A stretch of 64,000 nt of DNA from Spirosoma agri (GCF_010747415.1 NZ_JAAGNZ010000002.1:310001-374000), one strand, 5' to 3'. Shown: positions 45,593 to 54,442, numbered from the stretch's first letter. Notes: a model not told the origin generated them from the letters alone. Numbers and translations are program-made.

Positions 45593-47311
45593 ATGAACCT
45601 CAATATTGACGCAAAAAAGGATATGACCTACGACGCAATTGTCGTAGGATCTGGTATTTCGGGAGGTTGGGCGGCTAAAGAGCTGACTGAAAAGGGCCTC
45701 AAAGTACTTATGCTGGAACGTGGCCGCGATGTAAAACACATTGAAGGCTATCCAACAGCTACCAACAACCCGTGGGATTTTCCGCACCGGGGACGCATTA
45801 CAACGATGGCTGCCGAAGAATACTGGGCCAACATGCGTACGGGTTACACCGCCAATGAAGAGTGGCGCCACTTTTTTGAAAACGACAAAGAAAACCCGTA
45901 TCTCGAAAAACGGAAAGTAGACTGGATTCGGGGCTACCACGTGGGTGGCCGGTCGCTGATGTGGGGCCGCCAAAGCTACCGCCTGAACAAAGAAGATTTC
46001 ATGGCCAATGCTAAAGAAGGTATTGGTGTCGATTGGCCCATTCGTTACGAAGATCTGGCTCCCTGGTACACATATGTAGAAGGATTTGCGGGTATTTCGG
46101 GTAGCAAGGATGGGCTGGACGTACTGCCGGATGGCAATTACCTGCCGCCCATGCAGATGAACTGTCTGGAAAAAGAAGCTAAGAAGAAAATTGAGAAGGC
46201 ATTTCCGGCTCGCACGGTTACGATGGGTCGGGCGGCTCACCTGACCGCCCCTAAACAACTCCACTACGATCTGGGCCGGGCTGCCTGTCAGTTCCGGAAC
46301 CAATGTATGCGGGGTTGCCCTTACGGTGCATATTTCAGCACACAATCGGCGACGTTGCCAGCAGCGGTGAAAACAGGTCGATTAACACTCCGTCCTGATT
46401 CGATCGTGTCGGAAGTGATTTTCGACGAGAAAAAAGGCAAAGCGACCGGCGTTCGGGTCATCGATCAGAACACCAAAGAAGTACGTGAATACTTTGCCCG
46501 AATCATCTTCCTGAATGCGTCGGCTTTCGCCAGTACATCGATCCTGATGAACTCCAAGTCGCACCGGTTCCCGAATGGGATGGGTAATGAATCCGATCAG
46601 CTTGGCCGGAACATCATGGACCACCACCTGGCGGTTGGCGCGGCTGGTACGTTTGATGGTATGGAAGATCAGTACTACTACGGTCGTCGGGCCAATGGTG
46701 TGTACGTACCACGCTATCGGAACTGGGCGGGCGACAAGCGCGATTACGTTCGTGGCTTTGGCTACCAGGGCGGTGCTGGTCGGGGCGGCTGGGGTCGTGG
46801 CAATGGTATGGAAGGCTTCGGTGGCGATTTCAAAGACAGCCTGACAACGCCGGGCCCCTGGACGATGAGCTTAGGTGGCTTCGGTGAAATGATTGCTGAT
46901 CCGAACAACCGCATGACCCTGTCACCCACTCAGAAAGATAAGTGGGGCTTACCGCTTATCGAGTTCGACGCAGCGTATGGTGAGAACGAGAAAAAGATGC
47001 GGATCGACATGATGAACGATGCTGCGGAAATGCTCGAAGCGGCCGGTCTGAAAAACGTGACGGCTTATAACGATGAGTCGAAACACCCCGGTATCGGTAT
47101 TCACGAAATGGGAACTGCCCGCATGGGACGTGACCCAAAAACATCGGTGCTAAATGCGCACAACCAGATTCACTCGGTGAAAAACGTATTTAATACGGAT
47201 GGCGCGTGTATGACTTCGGCATCCTGTGTAAATCCGTCACTGACTTATATGGCCCTAACAGCGCGCGCTGCCGATTTTGCCGTTAAGGAAATGAAAAAGG
47301 GAAACCTCTAA
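45593..47311 (+). CDS. GMC-family FAD oxidoreductase (dehydrogenase large subunit)
   Basis: 572 residues. It has the FAD-binding IVVGSGISGGWAAKELTEKG (residues about 14-33), VGGRSLMWGRQSYR, a Cys-rich segment CQFRNQCMRGCPYGAYF, the C-terminal catalytic-region HEMGTARMG and the NPSLTYMALTARAADFA motif. With subunit 3 it would oxidise a sugar, polyol or alcohol in the periplasm and pass electrons to a cytochrome; no cytochrome gene adjoins. The substrate is unknown. A T-tailed terminator follows. Confidence 0.93.
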   Translation: MNLNIDAKKDMTYDAIVVGSGISGGWAAKELTEKGLKVLMLERGRDVKHIEGYPTATNNPWDFPHRGRITTMAAEEYWANMRTGYTANEEWRHFFENDKENPYLEKRKVDWIRGYHVGGRSLMWGRQSYRLNKEDFMANAKEGIGVDWPIRYEDLAPWYTYVEGFAGISGSKDGLDVLPDGNYLPPMQMNCLEKEAKKKIEKAFPARTVTMGRAAHLTAPKQLHYDLGRAACQFRNQCMRGCPYGAYFSTQSATLPAAVKTGRLTLRPDSIVSEVIFDEKKGKATGVRVIDQNTKEVREYFARIIFLNASAFASTSILMNSKSHRFPNGMGNESDQLGRNIMDHHLAVGAAGTFDGMEDQYYYGRRANGVYVPRYRNWAGDKRDYVRGFGYQGGAGRGGWGRGNGMEGFGGDFKDSLTTPGPWTMSLGGFGEMIADPNNRMTLSPTQKDKWGLPLIEFDAAYGENEKKMRIDMMNDAAEMLEAAGLKNVTAYNDESKHPGIGIHEMGTARMGRDPKTSVLNAHNQIHSVKNVFNTDGACMTSASCVNPSLTYMALTARAADFAVKEMKKGNL

Positions 47312-47331
47312 CGTATCGCTTAGTCATAGGG

Positions 47332-47367
47332 AAGGTAGTAAACGTCAGCTGTTTACTACCTTTTTTT
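47332..47367 (+). terminator. Intrinsic terminator of the GMC operon
   Basis: Arms aaggtagtaaac (47332-47343) and gtttactacctt (47351-47362) with a 7-base loop, then a T-run to 47367. Confidence 0.88.
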
Positions 47368-47461
47368 GTTAGAGAAAATTAAAAGAGAATTAAACAGTTT
47401 GCGACTAGTTGAGTTATACTATAGAATATCAGATAAAAGCGATATAAACAAGAACTCAACT

Positions 47462-48022
47462 ATGAAAAAGGTATTGATAATGGGTTTCATGCTGGCAGCC
47501 GGCCTGACCCTAAATGCGCAAGCGCAGACAACGAATTCAGGCACAACAGGTGCTGGTACGACTGGTGCAGGAACAACCACTGGAGCCGGCATGGGTACTA
47601 TGGGTACAACGAATACTAACACGGGTACTACTGGTGCTGGTACAACGAACACCGGAACCTATACGAACGGTCAGAATACAGGCACGGGAACCGGTACATA
47701 CCAAACCCAGCCACCAGCGGGTACAGGTACGGGTACCATGAACACTGGTACGACTACTGGTGCTGGAACAACCAACACCGGAACGTACGGCACTGGCACC
47801 ACTGGTACTATGAATAATGGTACTTCGACCGGTACAGGCACAATGAACACGGGTACTTCGACTGGTACAGGCACGATGAACAGCGGTACAACTACCGGGA
47901 CTCAGCCACAAACAGGAACCAGCGATCGCATGAATGGTGGTACGACGGGCAATCCAGCAACCCGCACAAAAAGCCGGTCATCGTCAACGACGACAAGACC
48001 GTCTTCTATGACCAACAAATAG
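47462..48022 (+). CDS. Secreted low-complexity Gly/Thr-repeat protein
   Basis: 186 residues: a signal peptide (MKKVLIMGFMLAAGLTLNAQAQ), then about 125 residues made almost only of Gly and Thr with regularly placed Met-Asn, Asn and Tyr (units such as TGTSTGTGTMN, about 11 residues or 33 bases), and a Ser/Arg/Thr-rich basic tail. The repeat is also visible in the DNA. I chose the ATG at 47462 because it starts the signal peptide. It may be an extracellular or surface polymer-like protein. No function can be assigned. Confidence 0.75.
   Translation: MKKVLIMGFMLAAGLTLNAQAQTTNSGTTGAGTTGAGTTTGAGMGTMGTTNTNTGTTGAGTTNTGTYTNGQNTGTGTGTYQTQPPAGTGTGTMNTGTTTGAGTTNTGTYGTGTTGTMNNGTSTGTGTMNTGTSTGTGTMNSGTTTGTQPQTGTSDRMNGGTTGNPATRTKSRSSSTTTRPSSMTNK
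47528..47905 (+). repeat. Coding tandem repeats (Gly/Thr codons)
   Basis: GGTAC/GGAAC/ACTGG-rich degenerate repeats, clearest at 47822-47890, where a 33-base unit recurs. They keep all frames open on the opposite strand, giving false antisense ORFs. Confidence 0.75.
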
Positions 48023-48042
48023 TATATACTGCATAAAGAATT

Positions 48043-48085
48043 AAGCCGGATGGATACCTTTGTAAGGTTATCCATCCGGCTTTTT
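48043..48085 (+). terminator. Terminator hairpin directly before the next start codon, with a -7 box in its left arm
   Basis: Arms 48043-48056 and 48069-48082 (aagccggatggata/tatccatccggctt) pair over 14 bases, with cctt/aagg inside, then T-run 48081-48085. The box TACCTTTG (48055-48062) lies across the apex. The ATG of the next gene is at 48087. Confidence 0.7.
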
Positions 48086-48086
48086 C

Positions 48087-49484
48087 ATGCCAAGTCAACT
48101 CGATTCGATTAGTACCCAACATCTCTCCGTCCGCCGAGGTGGGCAACTCGTGTTAGCCGATGTGAGCGTTACCATTAAGTCAGGTGAATGCTGGGCTTTA
48201 GTTGGACCCACCGGCAGCGGAAAAACCACCTTTCTGCAAGCGTTGGCTGGCCAGTTGCCCACAACGCCGGGAACACTGACGCGTAACCAGTCTGTTGCTT
48301 TTGTCTCCTTCAAAGAAGCGTCGAGCCAGTTCTCATACAGCGGGCATTTCTATCAACAACGGTATCATTCAACGCTGAGTGATTCGCATGAGGGAAAGCC
48401 CGCCCTCACCGTGCGTGAATACCTGCGATTTTCCGGATCAGCAGAAGATACTACCCTCGTACAGCGACTCGGTCTGGAGCCATTTCTTGACTCCGCTTTT
48501 ATAAAGTTATCCAACGGCCAGACCCGGAAAGCACGTATTGGCCGGGCCTTACTTCAGCATCCTGAATTGCTTTTGCTCGATGATCCTTTCGTTGGACTGG
48601 ATGCTGCGTTTCGGCAGGAGTTGAGTCAGTGGTTGGGTAATCTCACCCATCAGGGTCTTACGGTGATCATTGCAACAGAGATAACCAAAATGCCTGCCTT
48701 TATCACTCACGTGTTGGTGCTGGAAAAGGGCCGCTTGGTGGAAGCTGGTCCTAAGGAGACCATTGACTGGAAAGAAAAAATAACGAAAAATACATCAATA
48801 CCGCAACTACAGACTCTGCCGAAGCCGGCTGATTTTGAGGAAGCCTTCCGACTTACTGATGTAACGGTGCAGTATGGTGAACGCGTCATTCTCAATGCGA
48901 TTAACTGGGTTGTGAAGGCAAATGAGCGCTGGGGACTGATGGGCCGAAACGGAGCTGGAAAGTCTGTGCTGTTGAGCTTGCTGTACGGTGACCATCCACA
49001 GGCTTACGCCAACGATGTTCGTGTCTTCGGGCATCGGCGGGGTAGGGGAGAAAGCATCTGGGACGTTAAGCGACGAATCGGCTTTGTGTCACCTGAATTG
49101 CATCTATACTTTCCACAAAGCCTTTCTGTTAGGCAGGTCGCCTTTACTGGCCTGACCGATACATTGACTGTCCCGGCTCATGTGCCCGCCAGTGCCGAAG
49201 CTGATTTTCATTCGTTGCTGGATTATTTTGGTATCACCAACCTTGTCGATCGGACATTCGGAACGCTATCCGTTGGGGAGCAGCGGCTTGTTCTGTTGAT
49301 AAGAGCGTTGCTTAAAAATCCGTCCGTATTGATCCTGGATGAGCCCTTTCAAGCTATAGACGATCGGCGAATTCAACTGGCCAGACGGTTACTGGACTCA
49401 TTTACTGACAAAACGATTCTGTTCGTTACGCACGATCGCACTGAATTCCCCGCTAGCGTCGATCAAATTTTTGAGTTACTGTAA
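48087..49484 (+). CDS. Double ATP-binding-cassette protein, ModF-like
   Basis: 465 residues with two ABC cassettes and no membrane segment. Cassette 1 has GPTGSGKTT (about 40), LSNGQTRKA and LLLLDDPFVGLD; cassette 2 has GRNGAGKSV (about 290), LSVGEQRLV and VLILDEPFQAID. This arrangement matches E. coli ModF and the related proteins of Bacteroidota, whose role is unsettled; molybdate genes are not nearby. The linker is too short for ABC-F. A promoter box at 48055 would give a leader of only about 20 bases. Confidence 0.88.
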   Translation: MPSQLDSISTQHLSVRRGGQLVLADVSVTIKSGECWALVGPTGSGKTTFLQALAGQLPTTPGTLTRNQSVAFVSFKEASSQFSYSGHFYQQRYHSTLSDSHEGKPALTVREYLRFSGSAEDTTLVQRLGLEPFLDSAFIKLSNGQTRKARIGRALLQHPELLLLDDPFVGLDAAFRQELSQWLGNLTHQGLTVIIATEITKMPAFITHVLVLEKGRLVEAGPKETIDWKEKITKNTSIPQLQTLPKPADFEEAFRLTDVTVQYGERVILNAINWVVKANERWGLMGRNGAGKSVLLSLLYGDHPQAYANDVRVFGHRRGRGESIWDVKRRIGFVSPELHLYFPQSLSVRQVAFTGLTDTLTVPAHVPASAEADFHSLLDYFGITNLVDRTFGTLSVGEQRLVLLIRALLKNPSVLILDEPFQAIDDRRIQLARRLLDSFTDKTILFVTHDRTEFPASVDQIFELL

Positions 49485-49814
49485 CCGGATGAACAAGACG
49501 TCAAATGGCATTTTCTTGTAAAGCTATACCAACTTCGTTATCCTCGTTGTTACTGTAACCACTTGTATCCGCTAACGCTGGCATGGTTTATGATGATTAT
49601 GAATCTGGGCGCTCTCAGCTAATTCAATTGACAAGTACTGTGATCAGGGAATAAATAAGGCAATTATTGCACACCAGCTCCATTAACTACTACAATGGAG
49701 GACAAGAATCTACGGCGTTTTCAATGATAATGCCGTTAGATAGCGTGAAAGTCAATAGCGGGTGACGGTTAACTTCAGATTATGTCACAATAATATACTG
49801 TTTCGACTGAGTGA

Positions 49815-50114
49815 TTCACCTTGTGTTCCGAATTGAACAGTCACATAAAAACTGTCGATAGAATAGTAAATAAGAAAGAAGATTTGGTCGACTTACTGTC
49901 ACGAAAAGAAATGACGGTGCTCGGGAGTTTACGCTATTTTACGTAGATGCAATCTTCTTCAAAGCTGTAATCAACAAAGCGACACGGTTATCGTTATGTT
50001 TGTCTAATCGTATTTTCATGTGAGCATGTTTTTTGCTGACGTTTTAATAGCCGTATGATAAACAAAAAAGTGAACGCGCTTGGACTAAAGAACAGGCGAT
50101 ATTATGGTCGGTAA
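49815..50114 (+). pseudogene. Decayed LuxR-type helix-turn-helix regulator fragment
   Basis: Three frame-shifted pieces line up in order with a LuxR HTH domain. Frame at 49815 reads KKEDLVDLLSRKEMTVL (helix 1, as in L-x-x-R/K-E-x-x-V-L) up to a stop at 49944. The frame at 49973 reads NKATRLSLCLSNRIF, matching the N-K-x-I-A-x-x-L-x-x-S-x-x-T-V core residue by residue. The frame at 50058 reads INKKVNALGLKNRR, like the last helix. Short insertions and stops separate them. Only the C-terminal part is recognisable. Confidence 0.45.
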
Positions 50115-50128
50115 GTCACTGATGCCGA

Positions 50129-50150
50129 TATTACGACAAGTGTCGTAATA
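50129..50150. promoter_or_regulatory. Perfect palindrome, candidate operator
   Basis: Arms tattacgaca (50129-50138) and tgtcgtaata (50141-50150) around ag. It lies 151 bases before the OmpA/PD40 gene. Confidence 0.4.
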
Positions 50151-50301
50151 CGTTGTTCGCTAATTGAGGTACCAATTAAGCTTTACCAGCTTCTAATGTT
50201 GAGAGGTTGGCACATTGATTGTTAAAGAGTGATCATAAGACAGAACAAGTTGCCGATTTATAGATAAGCCTTCGGATTGGCCGGACGTAAGTATAACACC
50301 G

Positions 50302-52755
50302 ATGAAAGCAAGTTGGGTGAAGCAGGTTTTGGGTGTATTACTGTGGATGAGCTGTTCGACTGCGGCTTGGTCGCAGACAGATTCGCTGTTGCGGCAGGCA
50401 GAGCGGTTGCTTGGCTTCAAAGCTTACGGGCGTGCTATCGATGCCTATTCGCAGATACTGAAGGAAGACGGTGATCAGCTTACGCCCGCTCAGAAGGCTA
50501 TGGCGCAGTCGAAATTAGCGTACGCTTATCAGCAGGTTGGCGATGGCGCTAAAGCCGAACGATACTATCGCGAAGCATTCAGCAACAGCGACATGGATGG
50601 CGACCCACAGCAGGCGTTGCAGTTTGCGCAGATGCTGGCGGGTAACGGGAAGTTTCAGGAAGCGCAGAAGCAATATGAACGATACCTGCAATTGAAACAG
50701 AAAGCCCCTCCGCGTCGGGTTGCGTCTGTGCCCGAAGGCGATGCAGTCAGCGCAGGAGGCCGTAAAGAAGCCGTTCGTTATCGATTAGAGTATCTGTCTC
50801 TGAATTCGCAGGGAGAGGAGTTTAGTCCCGCGTTTTACCAGGATGGCCTTGTCTACGTATCGGGTAAAAAAGGCGGTGCGGCTATCGAAACGCAGGGAAG
50901 CGGTGGTGGTGCGGGCTATCTTGATCTCTTTTACGCGCCACATCGAAATAACCTGAAAATTGACGGTATTCTCAATACAGATGGTACGGTCAGCAAGCCC
51001 GTTAACGAGCGTGTCAAAGGCGAACGGAGCCTTGGCCGTGATGCGTACACGCGTCCTACTGCCAACGATTCGCGAACGGTGCCCGGTTTCAATGCGAGTA
51101 TTAACATCACCGAAGGATTGGGGTATGTGCCCCGCTCATCAAATTCCGTTCAAAAACTTAGTAAAACGCTGAACACCAAGTATCACGAAGGGCCCGCAAC
51201 GTTCTCGCGGGATGGTTCCCGCATCATTTTTACACGGAATAACTACAATGAAGGGCGCTCCGGAAAAAGCACGGAAGGTGTCAATAAACTCAAATTATAT
51301 ACGGCTCGCCAACAAAACGGAACATGGGTCGATGTGGAAGAGTTACCGTTCAACAGCGACGAGTATTCAGTAGGGCACCCGGCCCTGAGCAACGATGAGC
51401 AGCTGCTCTATTTTGCATCGGATATGCCGGGTGGTCTTGGCGGAACGGATATTTACGTGAGTCGCTACCAAAACGGGAAGTGGGGTAAGCCTGTCAATTT
51501 GGGGGCTAGTATCAACACCCGAAAAAATGAACTGTTCCCCTTCGTTGACGAAGCCGGAAATCTCTATTTCTCTTCCGATGGGCGAGGTGGCCTTGGGGCC
51601 CTGGATATCTTTTTTGCTAATCTGTCCAATGGCTCAACGGTACAATCCGTAGAACATCTCGATGCACCGATCAACTCCGCAGAGGATGATTTTGGCCTCA
51701 TTACCGATGCCGGTCGACGGAGTGGCTATTTCAGCAGCAGCCGACGTGACGGGAACGACGACATCTTCCGGTTCGTACGGGAAAGTTCGCTGTACGGATG
51801 CCGCGATCTGACCATCCGGCTTTACGATGCTGAATCGGATATGCCCCTAGACAGCGTTAGCATAGTCGTGAAATCAAAAGTCGAAGGCCGGCCGGACCAG
51901 ACGATTGTGACCGACGGAAATGGACAGGTACAGCTGTGTCTGGAAGGGAACAACAATTTCATTTTCCAGGCCAGCCGCGATGGGTACATCAATAGTACCG
52001 TTGGATTTATGACCCGTTCGCTGACCGATGATCAACCAACAAGGCTTGAGATGTCGATGATGAAGCCCACCGTGATCATGGATACGATTGCGGCTACATC
52101 AACGGGTGCCGCTTCATTAGCCCGTTCACGCATTCGGGGTGTCGTGATCGGTGAACGGAATCGTCGTCCTATCGAGGGCGTAACGGTTCGGCTGCGCAAT
52201 GAGTGTAATAAACGCCTGAGCGAGTACGTAACCAGAGCCGATGGGCGCTATAGCTTTGATCTCGACCCCGGTTGTGACTATACACTGATTGCCTCTAAGC
52301 CCGAGTTTGGGACCAATACGAATCGGATCAAACGCCTGCCTAAGAAGGAAAATCCAAGAGAACTATCGGCTGATTTGCCGATGCTTAGTGTGGGTGATGT
52401 GGTCACCATCGACAATATTTACTATGATCTGGACCGGTTTAGCTTGCGGTCCGATGCATCGCGCGAACTGGATCGGCTGGTAGCTACCATGCGAAAATAC
52501 CCGTCGTTAGTGATCGAAATTCGTTCGCACACCGATAGTCGGGGTGATGCCACGCACAACAAAATTTTATCGACCGAACGGGCCAAAGCCGTTGCCAGCT
52601 ACCTGAACTCCAAAGGAATCAGCCGTAAGCGAATGGTGGCAGTTGGTATGGGTGAGTCGCAGTTGGTCAATAATTGTACGGATGGCGTTATCTGCACCGA
52701 CGCCGAACACCAGCGCAATCGGCGAACGGAATTCAAAGTGATTGCGATAAAATGA
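50302..52755 (+). CDS. OmpA-family protein with TPR, PD40 propeller and CarboxypepD-type domains (PorE-like architecture)
   Basis: 817 residues with a signal peptide (ending STAAWSQ). In order: TPR helices (about 28-130), PD40/WD40-like propeller (about 155-500; ARQQNGTWVDVEELPFNSDEY, LLYFASDMPGGLGGTDIYVS), a CarboxypepD regulatory-like domain (about 600-690), and a C-terminal OmpA peptidoglycan-binding domain (VIEIRSHTDSRGD, LSTERAKAVASYL, RRTEFKVI). The order matches PorE, the peptidoglycan-anchored part of the type IX secretion system, and related OmpA paralogues. It is not next to porK/L/M/N, and this class has many paralogues, so a T9SS role is only possible. Confidence 0.85.
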   Translation: MKASWVKQVLGVLLWMSCSTAAWSQTDSLLRQAERLLGFKAYGRAIDAYSQILKEDGDQLTPAQKAMAQSKLAYAYQQVGDGAKAERYYREAFSNSDMDGDPQQALQFAQMLAGNGKFQEAQKQYERYLQLKQKAPPRRVASVPEGDAVSAGGRKEAVRYRLEYLSLNSQGEEFSPAFYQDGLVYVSGKKGGAAIETQGSGGGAGYLDLFYAPHRNNLKIDGILNTDGTVSKPVNERVKGERSLGRDAYTRPTANDSRTVPGFNASINITEGLGYVPRSSNSVQKLSKTLNTKYHEGPATFSRDGSRIIFTRNNYNEGRSGKSTEGVNKLKLYTARQQNGTWVDVEELPFNSDEYSVGHPALSNDEQLLYFASDMPGGLGGTDIYVSRYQNGKWGKPVNLGASINTRKNELFPFVDEAGNLYFSSDGRGGLGALDIFFANLSNGSTVQSVEHLDAPINSAEDDFGLITDAGRRSGYFSSSRRDGNDDIFRFVRESSLYGCRDLTIRLYDAESDMPLDSVSIVVKSKVEGRPDQTIVTDGNGQVQLCLEGNNNFIFQASRDGYINSTVGFMTRSLTDDQPTRLEMSMMKPTVIMDTIAATSTGAASLARSRIRGVVIGERNRRPIEGVTVRLRNECNKRLSEYVTRADGRYSFDLDPGCDYTLIASKPEFGTNTNRIKRLPKKENPRELSADLPMLSVGDVVTIDNIYYDLDRFSLRSDASRELDRLVATMRKYPSLVIEIRSHTDSRGDATHNKILSTERAKAVASYLNSKGISRKRMVAVGMGESQLVNNCTDGVICTDAEHQRNRRTEFKVIAIK

Positions 52756-52765
52756 TGCGGTACGG

Positions 52766-52809
52766 ATTATGAATGATGAATCGGCTATAGTACATTCATC
52801 GTTCATAAT
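52766..52809. terminator. Hairpin after the OmpA/PD40 gene
   Basis: Arms 52766-52780 and 52795-52809 pair over 15 bases with one G-U. No T-run. Confidence 0.5.
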
Positions 52810-52859
52810 ATAGGCTGGCTGATCCGCTATGGGTTGGCTAACCTAGTATCAGTCGTCTA

Positions 52860-53666
52860 ATGCTTTCTTTCCCCAACGCCAAAATTAACCTGGGCCTGCT
52901 CATCACCGAAAAGCGGCCTGATAGCTTTCATAACCTGCAATCTTGTTTTTACCCGGTTGGCTGGACCGATGCGCTGGAGCTGATTCCGGCTGACACCTTC
53001 CAGTTTACCAGCAGCGGCCTCCCCATCCCAGGGGATGATGGGACCAATCTCTGCGTTCGGGCCTATGAATCACTACAGACCGATTTCGATCTGCCGCCGG
53101 TTCAAATGCACCTCCACAAACTGGTTCCGATCGGTGCAGGCTTAGGTGGGGGATCGGCCGATGCCGCTTTCGCGCTTCGGCTTATTAATGATCAGTTCAA
53201 CCTTGGATTGAGTTCCTCACAATTGCAGGCATATGCCCGCAGGCTGGGAAGTGATTGCGCGTTCTTTATCGAAAATAGACCCGTCTATTGCGTTGAGAAA
53301 GGGGATGTGTTCGAAGAGATTGCGCTTGACCTCAGCGGCTATTACCTGCTTTTGGTTTACCCAAATCTGGCCATTTCTACAGCTGAAGCTTATGCAAATG
53401 TGCGCCCGAAACTACCCGCACAATCGTTACGTGAGCAGCTTCAAAAACCGATAGAAACGTGGCGGGATGCCGTCCATAACGATTTCGAAACCAGTCTCTT
53501 TCCAACCTATCCGATTCTGGCAGAAATTAAGCAGACGTTGTATGGGCTGGGAGCCGTTTATGCGAGCATGAGCGGTTCTGGCTCAACGGTATACGGGATT
53601 TTTGACGCTCCTCCGCTCGTTACAAACCAATTTTCGAATTACAGCGTTTGGCAAGGAAGACTCTAA
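52860..53666 (+). CDS. ispE: 4-(cytidine 5'-diphospho)-2-C-methyl-D-erythritol kinase
   Basis: GHMP kinase of the MEP (non-mevalonate) isoprenoid pathway; phosphorylates the 2-hydroxyl of CDP-methylerythritol. The 268 residues show the substrate motif FPNAKINLGLLITEKRPDSFH, the ATP loop VPIGAGLGGGSADAAFAL (residues about 90-107), SDCAFFI and the late MSGSGSTVYGIF. Its presence implies that this organism makes isoprenoids by the MEP route. Confidence 0.96.
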   Translation: MLSFPNAKINLGLLITEKRPDSFHNLQSCFYPVGWTDALELIPADTFQFTSSGLPIPGDDGTNLCVRAYESLQTDFDLPPVQMHLHKLVPIGAGLGGGSADAAFALRLINDQFNLGLSSSQLQAYARRLGSDCAFFIENRPVYCVEKGDVFEEIALDLSGYYLLLVYPNLAISTAEAYANVRPKLPAQSLREQLQKPIETWRDAVHNDFETSLFPTYPILAEIKQTLYGLGAVYASMSGSGSTVYGIFDAPPLVTNQFSNYSVWQGRL

Positions 53667-53757
53667 TCTGTTTGTCGTTGGCCTGTAGTTTTTGGTTCAG
53701 CGGTGGACCGGCAGTGCTACAAGCCTAAGCGATACTGACAATCCGTGAATCCCCCCA

Positions 53758-54366
53758 ATGAGTAACTTCATCACGAAACGGCGGGAGCCGTTCCGCTTTA
53801 TGCTCTGGCTTGGCATTGCCAGCAGCGTCATGCTATTCACCATGCTGCTGGTGACGTACGTTATTCGCCGGACGGCTCCTGACTGGACCGATGTGAAACT
53901 GCCGAATGTGTTCTTAATCAGTACGTTTGTGATCATTCTGAGCAGCTTCACGCTCAATAACGCAAATCAGGCGTTTCGGCATGAGCGATTCAGTAGCTAT
54001 CGCACGAACATCGCGACCACGCTGGTTCTGGGAACGTTATTCATTCTATTACAGGGCTGGGGATGGCGGCAAATGATTCTGGCGGGTATCAAGATGGAGG
54101 GTAATCCGTCCGGTAGTTTTGTGTATGTCATATCAGGAATACACCTCGTACATATCCTGATCGGGTTGATTTTTTTGGTGATCGCTTTGGCCGAAGCCTT
54201 ACGTCGGCGGCCCTACGTAGACTCCTTTGTGTACAGTGTCAATCCGCCAAATCAGCTTAAAATCCGGCTTATAACCCTATACTGGCACTTTGTTGATATA
54301 CTCTGGGTCGGTCTGTTTATCTTCTTATTGATCCATCACGGACTCGATCTGCGCCTATCGCTGTAG
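53758..54366 (+). CDS. Cytochrome c oxidase subunit III
   Basis: 202-residue membrane protein with five hydrophobic segments, matching the short five-helix subunit III of haem-copper oxidases. Visible motifs are NANQAFRHERF, QGWGWRQMI, FVYVISGIHLVHILIG and YWHFVDILWVGLFIFLL (conserved Trp-His-Phe-Val-Asp). It starts 91 bases after ispE. Subunits I and II and haem-O synthase are not in the window, so this copy is detached from an oxidase operon. Confidence 0.93.
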   Translation: MSNFITKRREPFRFMLWLGIASSVMLFTMLLVTYVIRRTAPDWTDVKLPNVFLISTFVIILSSFTLNNANQAFRHERFSSYRTNIATTLVLGTLFILLQGWGWRQMILAGIKMEGNPSGSFVYVISGIHLVHILIGLIFLVIALAEALRRRPYVDSFVYSVNPPNQLKIRLITLYWHFVDILWVGLFIFLLIHHGLDLRLSL

Positions 54367-54442
54367 CTACTTGACTAGTAGAGTTATCCAGTTTTACGGC
54401 TTTATAGCGTTATTTGTATAAAATCTGTTTTTTAATCGCTTC

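Larger units (their letters stand above)
49485..50301. other. 817-base region without an intact gene
   Basis: AT-rich, no intact ORF. Positions 49815-50114 carry pieces that read as a decayed LuxR-type regulator, and 50129-50150 is a perfect palindrome. The first 330 bases show no recognisable content apart from an open frame continuing past the ATPase stop to 49622. Confidence 0.6.

Noticed and set aside
45584..46345. 253-codon minus-strand frame
   Set aside because: It is opposite the FAD-binding part of the GMC gene and has no family resemblance.
47528..47905. CRISPR-like repeat pattern
   Set aside because: The units are contiguous coding repeats without unique spacers; the 8-mer arrays at 2241, 22339 and 31990 also lack spacers.
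47537..47911. Minus-strand frames full of Ser/Thr/Cys/Val repeats
   Set aside because: They arise because the Gly/Thr repeat DNA has no stops in other frames.
49485..49622. In-frame continuation of 45 codons beyond the ATPase stop codon
   Set aside because: The ATPase is already full length at its stop, the extension has no early start codon, and 45 open codons can occur by chance.
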